Assembly (NCBI GenBank): GCA_029265355.1
Contig: JAJUJL010000005.1
Span: forward strand, 82,208 to 146,207
Length of the DNA stretch: 64,000 nt
Source: Chloroflexota bacterium
GTDB taxonomy: Bacteria > Chloroflexota > Anaerolineae > Anaerolineales > UBA4823
Reading direction: 5' to 3'
In this document: positions 17,059 through 25,281 of the stretch, piece after piece
Layout: every line of letters begins with the position of its first letter
Numbering within the stretch: the first letter of the stretch is position 1
Notes under the pieces: model-generated
Database searches by the model: none
Told to the model about the DNA's origin: nothing
The model's input: only the letters and a program-made list of their open reading frames with translations
Position numbers and translations under genes: made by a program

Positions 17059-20000
17059 CTATCGCTTCACCACGCCGAGCGTCGCTGTTTCACCATCGAC
17101 CTTTTGCTCTTCCACATAAGCGCCCTCCGGCGGCGCGCCGGCCAGCAGAGCGGTGCTGAGCGTCTCGGCCTGGATGTATGCGCTCCATTCCTGGAAAACC
17201 TGCGCCAGCTCCTCCCCGGCCTGGTAATAGGTGGCGATGCGGTCAGAGATATCAAAGCCCGCCGACTTGCGCATGGCCTGGATGCGGCGCACCAGCTCGC
17301 GCGCCAGACCTTCCTGGCGCAGCGCCGGGGTGATCGTCGCATCCACCGCCACGGTGATCAGCTTGTCCGCCGCCACAGCCAACCCTTCCATGGGTTGGGT
17401 CTGCACCAGAACCTCACCAGGCGCCAGCTCTACGCGCTCGCCATCCACCTGCAGCGCGATCGGCAAGCCCGCATTCACGCTTGCCGCCACCTGCTGCGGC
17501 GGCAACGCCGCCAGGGCAGCGCGCACTTTGGGGAATTGCGCCCCAAAGCGCGGGCCGAGCAGCTTGTTATCAGGCAGCACGCGGTAGCTGACCAACCGCG
17601 CCGCGTCTTCGACAAACTCGAAAGCCTTTACATTCAGTTCGTCGATGACAATGGCAACCAACTCATCACGCAGGGTTGCTTTTCCGCCGGCATAGACCAG
17701 CACCCGGCTCAGCGGTTGGCGCACTTTGATCCCGGCTGCATTGCGGGCGCCCAACCCCAAGCTGGAGACCTGGCGGGCCAGCTCCATTTGTGTAAGCAGG
17801 GCAGCATCAACCACCGAGACGTCGGTAACGGGCCAGGCGGTATGATGCACACTCAAGTGCGCTTCCGGACGCACGCTGACCACCAAGTTCTGGTAAATAG
17901 CTTCGGTCATAAAAGGGATGAACGGTGCCAACAGGCGCGCCAGCTTGACCATGATGTGATACAGCGTGGCGTAGGCATCCGCCTTGTCGCTGTCAGCCTC
18001 GCTCTTCCAAAAACGGCGGCGCGAGCGGCGCACATACCAGTTGGACAGGTCATCCAGGAAAGCCTCCAACGCCAGCGTGGCATTCAAAGGATCGGAGGCC
18101 TCCAGGGCTTCGCTGACGCGCTCGACCACCTGGTTGAGCCGCGCCAGCGCCCAGCGGTCCAGCAAGTTATCGCTGTGCGGCGTGGGCCCCTCGGGATAAT
18201 CGGGATCGAAAACAAAATCTGGCTCCCAGCCATCCAGGCGGGCATAGGTCGCCAGGAAGGTGTACACATTCCACAGCGGGATCAAGAAACGCCGGCGCGC
18301 CTCGTCGCCGCGGTTATAACCGAAGAGCAGGTCATTCTCCGGCTTGTGGGCGCAATACAGCCAACGCATCACGTCCACGCCCATGCGATCGGCGGCTTCG
18401 TTGAACTCGATCGAGTTGCCCCAGGATTTGTGCATGGGGCGCCCGTCCTCTGCCAGCAGGGTGGCGTAGCCGAAGTTCTGCAAGAAAGGCGGGCTGCTGT
18501 CCAGCACCGTTGCCATCGCCAGCAGGCTGTAAAACCAGTTGCGGAACTGGCCCGGGAAGGATTCGCTGATCCAGCGCGCTGGATACCAGGTGCGCCAATA
18601 CTCACGGTTCTTGCGATACTGCAGGGTGCTGAAAGGAACGATGCCGGCGTCGAGCCAGGGATTGCCCACATCCGGGATGCGGCTCATCAACCCCTGGCAT
18701 GTCGGGCATTGCAGCTTGACCGCGTCGATGTGCGGGCGGTGCGGGGTATGTCCTTCGAACTGCTCCCAACCCTGCACAGCGCGGCTTTTCAATTCCACTT
18801 CATCGCCGATCACCTCAAAGCGCCCGCAGCCTTCGCACACCCAGATGGGCAGCGCCAATCCCCAATAGCGTTTCTTGGAGATCATCCAATCGTGCATATT
18901 GCGCAGCCAATCCATTTCACGGGAGTAGCCAAACTCGGGGATCCACTTGATTTGATCGACGACATCCATGATCTGGTAGCGCAGGCTGCGCTGTTTTTCT
19001 TCAGCCGTCAGCTCTTCGCGCGGCTTGTCATAGCTCTCGCCCATAGAGATGTACCATTCATCCACCAGGCGGAAGACCAACTCAGTCTTGCAGCGCCAAC
19101 AGGTGGGGTAGCGGTGGGTGTAAGGCTCCACGTGGTAGAGAACGTCTTTGCGCTCCAGGTCTTCAAAGATGGGCGTGGCGACCTGTGAGACGTGCTGACC
19201 GCTCAGCCAGCCAAAGCCATCGACAAAGTGACCCTCATCATCCAACGGCGCCACCAGCGGGAAATTGTGCTCTCGGCCCAGCAGGAAATCCTCAGCGCCA
19301 CAACCTGGAGCGATGTGCACGATACCGGTGCCTTCGGTTTCGCCGACTTCGTCCCAGGCAATCACCTGGTGCGCCTGCACCGCAGAGAGCTTCACTTCTT
19401 GAGCGAGCTCTTTCAGCTCGGTCCAGCCGCCGGGGTGCTGCTCGGCGGGCAGGTCATCGAAAGGACCGTCGTAGGTCCAACCAACCATCTCGGCGCCCTT
19501 CAGTTCACTCAGCACCTCATACGGACCGCGCAGCATGTGCAGGGTGCCCTTGGAAAGATACAGCACTTGTTCGCCTTGCTTCACGCGCACATAATCCAGG
19601 TCTGGGCCGACTGCAGCAGCTACGTTGCTGGTCAGCGTCCAGGGTGTGGTAGTCCATACTAACAGGGCTTCGCCTGGTCGCTCCCGCAGCGGGAAGCGCA
19701 GCGTGACGCTGCGGTGGGTCAACTCGGCGTATCCGTCGGTAACGATTTCGTGCTGGCTGATGCCGGTGGCGCAACGCGGGCACCAGGGCATCACATCGAC
19801 GCCGCGGTACAGCCAGCCGCGCTCCCAGCAGCGCTTGAGAAAGGTCCAGATCATGTAATTGTTTTCGTTGGAGAAGGTGAAGTAGCTGCCGCCCAGCTCG
19901 GGCAGACCCAACCGCCCCACGATCTGCTCCACGGTGTCAGTCACCGGGCCTTCCGGACCGGGCACGGTGATGGTCTGGGATGGGTCTTCCATCAGCTTCA

Positions 20001-20466
20001 CCGCCAACCAGCGCAAGAACTGCGGGTCATTCCAATCCATCCAGTAGCCCAGGCGGATGGACTGTTCGGTTTGCACGGCGGCGAAGTTCAACACGCGCGC
20101 CTTGCATTTGCGCACGAACAGCTCCAGCCCGTACGCCTCGATGTCTTTCTTGGAGGCGAAACCCATTTCCTTCTCGACTTCCACCTCCACCCACAGCCCC
20201 TGGCAATCGAAGCCGTTCTGGTAGCGCAACTTGCGCCCTTGCATGGCGCGAAAGCGCTGGAACAGGTCTTTATAGGTGCGTCCCCACCCGTGATGTACTC
20301 CCATCGGGTTGTTGGCGGTGATTGGACCGTCGATGAACGACCAGGGCTCGTCGTGCTGGTGGATCTGGCGCAGGCGTTCGAAAGCGGCGCTCTCCTTCCA
20401 GAACCGCAGCAGCTCACGCTCCTGGGCAGGAAAATCGACGTTGGCAGGTACTTCTTTGAACGGCAT
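17059..20466 (-). CDS. ileS: isoleucyl-tRNA synthetase
   Basis: A 1135-residue class I synthetase that charges tRNA-Ile. The HIGH-type motif is PMGVHHGWGRTYKD (residues about 55-68). The family sequence RYQNGFDCQGLWVEVEVEKE follows, and the editing CP1 domain is present with WTTTPWTLTSN. The KMSKS site near residue 677 reads PMHKSWGNSIEF, a departure from the usual KMSKSLGN. The anticodon-binding region WYVRRSRRRFWK and cysteine pairs CWRCKTE, CEGCGR and CPTCQG are visible. The ATG at 20466 is preceded by GAGGAGGAG. A T-box leader with an AUC specifier lies directly upstream and supports isoleucine specificity. A paralogous class I ligase with altered KMSKS is the main alternative. Confidence 0.92.
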   Translation of the reverse strand: MPFKEVPANVDFPAQERELLRFWKESAAFERLRQIHQHDEPWSFIDGPITANNPMGVHHGWGRTYKDLFQRFRAMQGRKLRYQNGFDCQGLWVEVEVEKEMGFASKKDIEAYGLELFVRKCKARVLNFAAVQTEQSIRLGYWMDWNDPQFLRWLAVKLMEDPSQTITVPGPEGPVTDTVEQIVGRLGLPELGGSYFTFSNENNYMIWTFLKRCWERGWLYRGVDVMPWCPRCATGISQHEIVTDGYAELTHRSVTLRFPLRERPGEALLVWTTTPWTLTSNVAAAVGPDLDYVRVKQGEQVLYLSKGTLHMLRGPYEVLSELKGAEMVGWTYDGPFDDLPAEQHPGGWTELKELAQEVKLSAVQAHQVIAWDEVGETEGTGIVHIAPGCGAEDFLLGREHNFPLVAPLDDEGHFVDGFGWLSGQHVSQVATPIFEDLERKDVLYHVEPYTHRYPTCWRCKTELVFRLVDEWYISMGESYDKPREELTAEEKQRSLRYQIMDVVDQIKWIPEFGYSREMDWLRNMHDWMISKKRYWGLALPIWVCEGCGRFEVIGDEVELKSRAVQGWEQFEGHTPHRPHIDAVKLQCPTCQGLMSRIPDVGNPWLDAGIVPFSTLQYRKNREYWRTWYPARWISESFPGQFRNWFYSLLAMATVLDSSPPFLQNFGYATLLAEDGRPMHKSWGNSIEFNEAADRMGVDVMRWLYCAHKPENDLLFGYNRGDEARRRFLIPLWNVYTFLATYARLDGWEPDFVFDPDYPEGPTPHSDNLLDRWALARLNQVVERVSEALEASDPLNATLALEAFLDDLSNWYVRRSRRRFWKSEADSDKADAYATLYHIMVKLARLLAPFIPFMTEAIYQNLVVSVRPEAHLSVHHTAWPVTDVSVVDAALLTQMELARQVSSLGLGARNAAGIKVRQPLSRVLVYAGGKATLRDELVAIVIDELNVKAFEFVEDAARLVSYRVLPDNKLLGPRFGAQFPKVRAALAALPPQQVAASVNAGLPIALQVDGERVELAPGEVLVQTQPMEGLAVAADKLITVAVDATITPALRQEGLARELVRRIQAMRKSAGFDISDRIATYYQAGEELAQVFQEWSAYIQAETLSTALLAGAPPEGAYVEEQKVDGETATLGVVKR

Positions 20467-20480
20467 AACTCCTCCTCGAT

Positions 20481-20776
20481 AATAAAAAAACCGTCCCTGA
20501 AATCAGGGACGGGTATAACCCGCGGGACCACCCCGCTTCCCGCTGCAAGGCGGGCGCTCAAGCGGCTCATAGCATAAGCCGTGCACAGGATAACGGGCGG
20601 CGTCCCGGCTCACCTACTGCGAGCAGTCTCTAACTGCCCTGTTCGGATCGCAGCTCCGGAAGGATTTTCAGCCCGCTGGTGCTGCCCCGGCTCGCACCGT
20701 CCCGGGGTCGCTGGAAAACCGATGACAGCGCTTCGGCTGCGCGGGCTTACTCGTTTCCATCATCGCTTTATCGATT
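20481..20776 (-). ncRNA. T-box riboswitch leader of ileS
   Basis: The minus-strand leader between the promoter and ileS has all major T-box parts. The T-box sequence GGGGTGGTCCCGCGGG (around 20519-20535) contains the UGGU bulge that pairs with the ACCA end of uncharged tRNA; the fourth base U fits a discriminator A as in tRNA-Ile. The antiterminator stem GCGGG/CCCGC flanks it. The competing terminator is CCGTCCCTGA/TCAGGGACGG (20491-20512) followed by seven T. A candidate isoleucine specifier AUC lies at 20663-20665 in GAAAATCC within stem I. Uncharged tRNA-Ile should therefore turn on ileS. Confidence 0.92.
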
Positions 20777-20782
20777 GGCGTG

Positions 20783-20811
20783 ATTATGCCACAGTTTAGG
20801 GTGCTGGTCAA
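20783..20811 (-). promoter_or_regulatory. sigma70-type promoter of the ileS T-box transcript
   Basis: On the minus strand TTGACC (20806-20811) and CATAAT (20783-20788) are 17 nt apart. Transcription should begin near 20776, directly ahead of stem I of the T-box. Confidence 0.88.
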
Positions 20812-20814
20812 CCT

Positions 20815-21184
20815 CGTAGTTGGGGCAGCATTCCGAGCTGCGCCAGCCGGGCAAAGCGACCCGGCGGGCCCCCTGTGCTAGACAATCTTGCCGTCTGGGA
20901 AACACTGCGTGTTGAAGACCGCGAGCTGGGGTGCGTGTACCGTCTGATCCGAAGGCGTGCTGAGGGCGAGTCTGTGCGGTCTATCCCGTACAGGTGGGGG
21001 ATGCAAGCGGTATTGGGGAGCATATCTGGGGGTGGGCTGTGTCCACTTTGTGCGTTTTGTCTGGTCTGTCTGTGCGAGTTGCACTCCAGCACCCTAAGTA
21101 ATGTAACTCTGAACGAGCGGAGAATTTGGAATTTACATGAATTTGGCAGCAGCGACCGACGAGTCCAATCCAGATGCTAACAAG
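20815..21184. other. gene-poor stretch, nothing recognised
   Basis: About 370 nt between the ileS promoter and the decayed toxin gene. A reading frame of 101 codons exists at 20875-21180 on the plus strand, but its translation is rich in scattered Cys, Arg and Ser and has no ribosome binding site or recognisable motif. I see no RNA gene or clear repeat here. Confidence 0.5.
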
Positions 21185-21544
21185 TCAAACGCTTTTGCGA
21201 ACCCGCACACTGCGTGGGGTTACCACTGTGGTTGTCCCTACCTGCGCATTCAGGTTGTAGATTAATAGCACTCTTTCAATCAGCACGACTATAGGGCGGA
21301 TGCCATCCTGATCTGGGCGCAGCAGCATGACACCGGCGTGGGTAGCGGGCGGATAAACGCGAATATCGGCAAAACCTTCATCGGCGGTGATCAGAAAACG
21401 GCTCTCCGTTTGTATTCTGCGCCAAAGCTCGGCATCCTTCCAGCCTGACATACCCTGTTCGACCACAGAGTCAGCCTGGTAGTCACGTTCGCGCAGCAAG
21501 GCGACAACTTGCCTGGGCAGGTCCTCGTCAACTTTGATTTGCCT
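21185..21544 (-). pseudogene. DUF5615 PIN-like toxin with lost start codon
   Basis: A DUF5615-type PIN-like toxin, normally a small nuclease. Reading in frame from 21544 gives R-QIKVDEDLPRQVVALLRERDY, the typical N-terminus in which the acidic pair of the active site sits in VDEDLP. The codon where ATG is expected (21542-21544) is AGG, and no ATG, GTG or TTG follows before the TTG at 21499, which would delete the acidic site. The rest, including FLITADEGFADIRVYPP with the second acidic cluster, is intact to the stop at 21185. It follows the DUF433 antitoxin by 24 nt. Either a non-standard start is used or the toxin has been silenced by one T-to-G change. Confidence 0.65.
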
Positions 21545-21568
21545 GTAAGGCGCTCGAGTAGAGTGTAT

Positions 21569-21805
21569 TTATGCAGAAAGCGGAAAAACGATCTCCTGGC
21601 GCATCACTTCTGCAGCGTAGGCCAGGGCAGCATAAAGGTCATCATCGGTCAGTTGGGGGTAATCCTGCCGGATATCATCAAAAGTCAAGCCATCCGCCAG
21701 GCTGCCGACCACCACTGCCACAGGGATGCGGGTGCCCTTGATACAAGGATCGCCATGGTGAATGTCAGGGTCTATTGCGATTCGATCTTGCCATCTTCGT
21801 CTCAT
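21569..21805 (-). CDS. DUF433-domain antitoxin
   Basis: A 78-residue DUF433 protein. This small helix-turn-helix family commonly acts as the antitoxin to DUF5615 PIN-like toxins. The diagnostic motif is RIAIDPDIHHGDPCIKGTRIPV, followed by a helical region DIRQDYPQLTDDDLYAALAYA. The start is the ATG at 21805, with GGAGG 5 nt upstream; a TTG 12 nt earlier overlaps that ribosome binding site. The toxin gene lies directly downstream on the same strand. The region around it is repeat-rich and gene-poor, as is common for such mobile addiction pairs. Confidence 0.85.
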   Translation of the reverse strand: MRRRWQDRIAIDPDIHHGDPCIKGTRIPVAVVVGSLADGLTFDDIRQDYPQLTDDDLYAALAYAAEVMRQEIVFPLSA

Positions 21806-22521
21806 CGGTACCTCCAAATGCCTGAACTGGATATTATTGCAGTTTGAGAGCAGTGGTTGGTTCTGGTCAGGCGGCTGGTGTTTTCCCCCTTCTGGCTGGT
21901 GTGATCCCCTGGTGCAAACCGGGATAACGGCTCAAGGGGGGTATGCACCATTGGTGTGAACGTACGACCCAATTAGACAGATATTTCCAGATATTCACTC
22001 AGTCAGCAATGGATGATTTGGTGACACCGGTAGCCCTCATCCCTTCCCCTCTCTCAACGTTGGGAGAGGGGAAGGGGCCGGGGGATGGGGTGAGGGCGAT
22101 ATGCACCCAATTGCACCCGAAAAACGAAAGCCAGCTCTTCGAGCTGGCCCAACCCCCAGGTGTAGAAGCAAAGCGGTGAGATCAACGCCAGAACTGGCGC
22201 CGCCGGCGAGATTCGTCGGGTTATGCATGGCAGCCAAAATCAAAGCAAAGCCTGCGCGAGGGAGGCTGGTAGAAGCCGGCGGCGCGCGCCTCATTGCAGG
22301 AAGTGCGAGAAGCAAGCTCGGTGGACACCGTGCGGGCAGTTGCCAGCCTGGAGAGGTTCGGCTTGTTCACCCGAGACCGGAGCTGGTCCAGGGAGCGCTA
22401 CCCGGCGTGGCTGGGCGACGTTCTGGCGCGGCGTTTGCTGGAGTGAATGCAGAAAGCGACCCATTTGAATGCGCCGAATGCGTTAAAATCGGAGGACATT
22501 CTATTCAAAATTGGAGACAAC
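21806..22521. other. intergenic debris with repeats and a gene remnant
   Basis: This 716-nt stretch lacks an intact gene. It contains the GC-rich palindromic repeat at 22034-22096, a perfect 8-bp hairpin at 22130-22148 (GCCAGCTC-TTC-GAGCTGGC) with a T-rich run on its minus-strand side, and at 22273-22446 (plus) an open frame whose translation ends in RYPAWLGDVLARRLLE. That tail looks like the C-terminus of a real protein without its beginning, but I cannot name the family. The leader of the GH13 gene occupies the last 70 nt. Confidence 0.45.
22034..22096. repeat. GC-rich imperfect palindrome (REP/MITE-like)
   Basis: The segment starts CCCTCATCCC and ends GGGGTGAGGG, with inner arms TTCCCCTCTC and GAGAGGGGAA around TCAACGTTGG. 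Nested inverted arms with C-rich and G-rich halves are typical of dispersed intergenic repeats in bacterial genomes. Only this copy is in the window, so its dispersed nature is inferred. Confidence 0.6.
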
Positions 22522-24225
22522 ATGCCCACTTTGAAATGGTGGCAGACCGCCCTGTTCTATCAGATCTACCCGCGCTCGTTCGCCGACGGCAATGGCGATG
22601 GCATCGGCGACTTCGCCGGCATGATCGCAAAGCTCGATTACCTCAAGGAGCTGGGCGTGGATGCGCTGTGGCTCTCGCCGCACTTCCCCTCGCCCAACTG
22701 GGACTGCGGCTACGACATCAGCGATTACTGCGGTGTCGCCCCGGAGTACGGCACGCTGCAGGACTTCAAAAACTTCCTGCAGGGCGCCCACGAGCATGGT
22801 ATGCGCGTGATCCTGGACCTGGTGCTGAACCACACCAGTGACGAGCACCCCTGGTTTCTGGAATCAAAATCCAGCCGCGACAATCCCAAAGCCGATTGGT
22901 ACGTGTGGGCCGATACGCCGCCCAACAACTGGCAGTCTTGCTTCGACGGCGAAGCCTGGACCTTCGTCCCTGAGCGCGGCCAGTACTATTACCATTATTT
23001 CATGAAGCAACAGCCAGACCTCAACTGGCGCAACCCCGCCGTCAAACAGGCCATGTGGGATGCCGCGCGCTTTTGGCTGGATATGGGCGTGGACGGTTTC
23101 CGGCTGGATGCCATTGGTACGATCTACGAGGATCCCAATCTCACCCCACACACTGTGCCGATGAGCCTGGCTGAGCTGCGCCGCTTCGGCGAGCTGGCGC
23201 AGACGCCTGCAGAGGTGCGTCTCAAGAACCGCTACTGGCATGAGATGTTCAAATACCAGCACGGTGGGCCTGGTCTGCATGACCTGATGAAGGAGCTTCG
23301 CCTCGTGCTGGACGAATATGATGGCGATCGCATGCTGGTCGGCGAGGATGAAAACATCGACTACATGGGCAGCGGTGATGACGAGCTGCACCTGGTGTTC
23401 AATTTCCCCCTGATGAAAACCGACCGCATCACACCAGTCCACGTGCGCCGCAACCAGCAGCAGCGCCTGGCCCAGTTGGATGCCCTGCCGGTGCGCGGTT
23501 GGGGCTGCAACACGCTGGGCAATCACGACAGCTCGCGCATCTACACCCGCTATGGCGACGGTGTGCACAACCCACAGCTCGCTCGTTTGAACGCCGCCCT
23601 GGTGCTCACCCTGCGCGGCACGCCGTTTCTCTACAATGGGGAAGAAATCGGGATGAGCGACCTGATCATCACCGAGCCTGAAAAATTTCGCGATACCATG
23701 GCCACCTGGTACTACCAGGCCATTGTGCAAGAGCTGGGCGTGCCGCCCACCGAGGCCGCCCTGCGCGCCGGGATGATGTCTCGCGATAAGAACCGTACAC
23801 CCCTGCAGTGGTCGAATGCCCCCAACGGTGGTTTCTGCCCACCGGCTGTTTCCCCCTGGTTGCCGGTCAACCCGGATTACGCCCAGGGGGTCAACGTCCA
23901 GGATCAAACGAATAATCCCGCCTCTATGCTGAACTACTACAAGCGCCTGATCCAGGTGCGCCGCCAGACGCCCGCCCTGCTCGCTGGCGAGTATGCACCG
24001 CTCCACCCGCAAGCGCGGACGTATTTCGCTTTCCTGCGCTACACGCCGCAGCAGAGTGTGCTGGTGATCCTGAACTACTCGGACAAACCCCGCCGGTTGT
24101 CGTTCGATATTCCTGGCAAGACCATCGCCCGCTTGCTGTTTTCCTCAGAAATAAACAAGACAGACGAAAGCCTGGCGGGAATCCACCTTGCGCCGTTTGA
24201 AGCGCGGATTGCAGAGTTGGGATGA
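22522..24225 (+). CDS. GH13 alpha-glucosidase
   Basis: A 567-residue GH13 enzyme of the oligo-1,6-glucosidase/alpha-glucosidase group that releases glucose from short alpha-glucosides. The N-terminus WWQTALFYQIYPRSFADGNG is typical of the group. The catalytic triad is readable: nucleophile Asp196 in GFRLDAIG, acid/base Glu275 in VGEDEN, and Asp336 in GNHDSSR. An all-beta C-terminal domain follows the barrel. The start is the ATG at 22522 with GGAG 8 nt upstream; an in-frame codon 75 nt earlier lies in unrelated sequence. No transporter or regulator is adjacent. There is no signal peptide, so it acts on imported oligosaccharides. Trehalose synthase-like activity is less likely given the length. 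Confidence 0.9.
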   Translation: MPTLKWWQTALFYQIYPRSFADGNGDGIGDFAGMIAKLDYLKELGVDALWLSPHFPSPNWDCGYDISDYCGVAPEYGTLQDFKNFLQGAHEHGMRVILDLVLNHTSDEHPWFLESKSSRDNPKADWYVWADTPPNNWQSCFDGEAWTFVPERGQYYYHYFMKQQPDLNWRNPAVKQAMWDAARFWLDMGVDGFRLDAIGTIYEDPNLTPHTVPMSLAELRRFGELAQTPAEVRLKNRYWHEMFKYQHGGPGLHDLMKELRLVLDEYDGDRMLVGEDENIDYMGSGDDELHLVFNFPLMKTDRITPVHVRRNQQQRLAQLDALPVRGWGCNTLGNHDSSRIYTRYGDGVHNPQLARLNAALVLTLRGTPFLYNGEEIGMSDLIITEPEKFRDTMATWYYQAIVQELGVPPTEAALRAGMMSRDKNRTPLQWSNAPNGGFCPPAVSPWLPVNPDYAQGVNVQDQTNNPASMLNYYKRLIQVRRQTPALLAGEYAPLHPQARTYFAFLRYTPQQSVLVILNYSDKPRRLSFDIPGKTIARLLFSSEINKTDESLAGIHLAPFEARIAELG

Positions 24226-24299
24226 CGGGATTGATTTAGAACAGGAAACACGAAGCGCACAAAGCATTTCACAAAGAGCCCCAAGAGATTAAGCAAATC

Positions 24300-25046
24300 G
24301 TGGAAAAACCCCTTAAACTGTACTCCGACCTCGCCCCCTGGTTTCACTTGCTCACCCAGCCGGACGACTACGCCGAAGAAGCCGCATTCTACCGCGGCCT
24401 GATCCTGGCGCACTGCACCTTTCCGCCGCGCACACTGCTCGAGCTGGGCAGCGGCGGTGGGAACAACGCTGCGCACCTGAAGGCTCACTTCACAATGGCG
24501 CTGACGGATCTATCCCCACAGATGCTGGCTCTCAGCCAGGGCCTCAACCCCGAGTGCGAGCATATCACCGGAGATATGCGCACCATCCGCCTGGGGCGCC
24601 AGTTCGACGCGGTCTTCATCCATGACGCCATCTGCTACATGATCAGCCGCGAAGATCTGCAGCGCGCTATTGAGACAGCCTATGTCCACTGCCGCCCGGG
24701 AGGTGTGGCGCTGCTGGCGCCTGATTTCGTGCGCGAAACCTTCAAGGAATACACCGATCACGGCGGGCACGACGGCGAGGGACGCGCCTTGCGTTACCTC
24801 GAATGGGTGTGGGATCCAGATCCGAGCGACTCAACTTACCTGGGAGAGATGGCTTACCTGCTGCGCGACGAAACCGGCCAGGTGCGCATGTTCCATGACC
24901 GGCACGAAGAGGGATTGTTTTCGCAGGCCGAGTGGCTGCGACTGCTAGAGCAGCAGGGCTTTCAACCTCACGCCGTACCCTTCGAGCACAGCGATGCGTT
25001 GAACTTTGGCACGCCGGTCTTCGTGGGGGTCAAACCAGTTGGGTGA
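24300..25046 (+). CDS. class I SAM-dependent methyltransferase
   Basis: A 248-residue Rossmann-fold methyltransferase. Motif I is LLELGSGGGNNAAHL (residues about 41-55), the acidic end of strand 2 is in TMALTDLSPQML, and motif IV is FDAVFIHDAICYM. The C-terminal part (DRHEEGLFSQAEWLRLLEQQGF) is typical of small-molecule methyltransferases with a variable lid. The start is a GTG at 24300; the ribosome binding site is weak. The substrate cannot be told. It follows the glucosidase by 74 nt on the same strand and precedes a BtrH-like gene, which hints at a small secondary-metabolic role, without proof. Confidence 0.85.
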   Translation: MEKPLKLYSDLAPWFHLLTQPDDYAEEAAFYRGLILAHCTFPPRTLLELGSGGGNNAAHLKAHFTMALTDLSPQMLALSQGLNPECEHITGDMRTIRLGRQFDAVFIHDAICYMISREDLQRAIETAYVHCRPGGVALLAPDFVRETFKEYTDHGGHDGEGRALRYLEWVWDPDPSDSTYLGEMAYLLRDETGQVRMFHDRHEEGLFSQAEWLRLLEQQGFQPHAVPFEHSDALNFGTPVFVGVKPVG

Positions 25047-25068
25047 GACCCACGCAGTCAAGTCGTAG

Positions 25069-25133
25069 GGGCAAAGCATCCGGCGCGATAGACTTGATCC
25101 CACAGCACCAATCTCCAGCCGGATGCTTTACCC
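25069..25133. repeat. inverted repeat with 16-nt arms (MITE-like)
   Basis: The arms GGGCAAAGCATCCGGC (25069-25084) and GCCGGATGCTTTACCC (25118-25133) pair with one mismatch around a 33-nt loop. A partial match, GGCAAAGCATC, recurs at about 26512-26522 on the far side of the next gene. This looks like a small dispersed palindromic element. No T run follows, so it is not a simple terminator. Confidence 0.6.
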
Positions 25134-25281
25134 GAGATGCGAGCCTCAAATGGCTGTCGAGGTTGGCGGTCACTACTGGGTTGCCCCCCGCCATAATCCT
25201 GCTTCATACTATGTCGCGATTTTTATTTGTGGAGTGTTTTTGTCGCTATAATGGCAGCATCTTGAGCGAGCGAGGTAAAGA

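Noticed and set aside
16969..19188. A 739-codon open frame on the plus strand inside ileS.
   Set aside because: It is antisense to a clearly coding synthetase gene and shows no protein features of its own; its length reflects GC-rich codon use on the opposite strand.
20875..21180. A 101-codon frame between ileS and the toxin remnant.
   Set aside because: No ribosome binding site, no motif, and Cys/Ser/Arg-rich random-like composition.
22101..22841. A 246-codon plus-strand frame leading into the GH13 gene.
   Set aside because: Its second half is a shifted reading of the glucosidase gene and its first half lies in repeat debris; there is no ribosome binding site.
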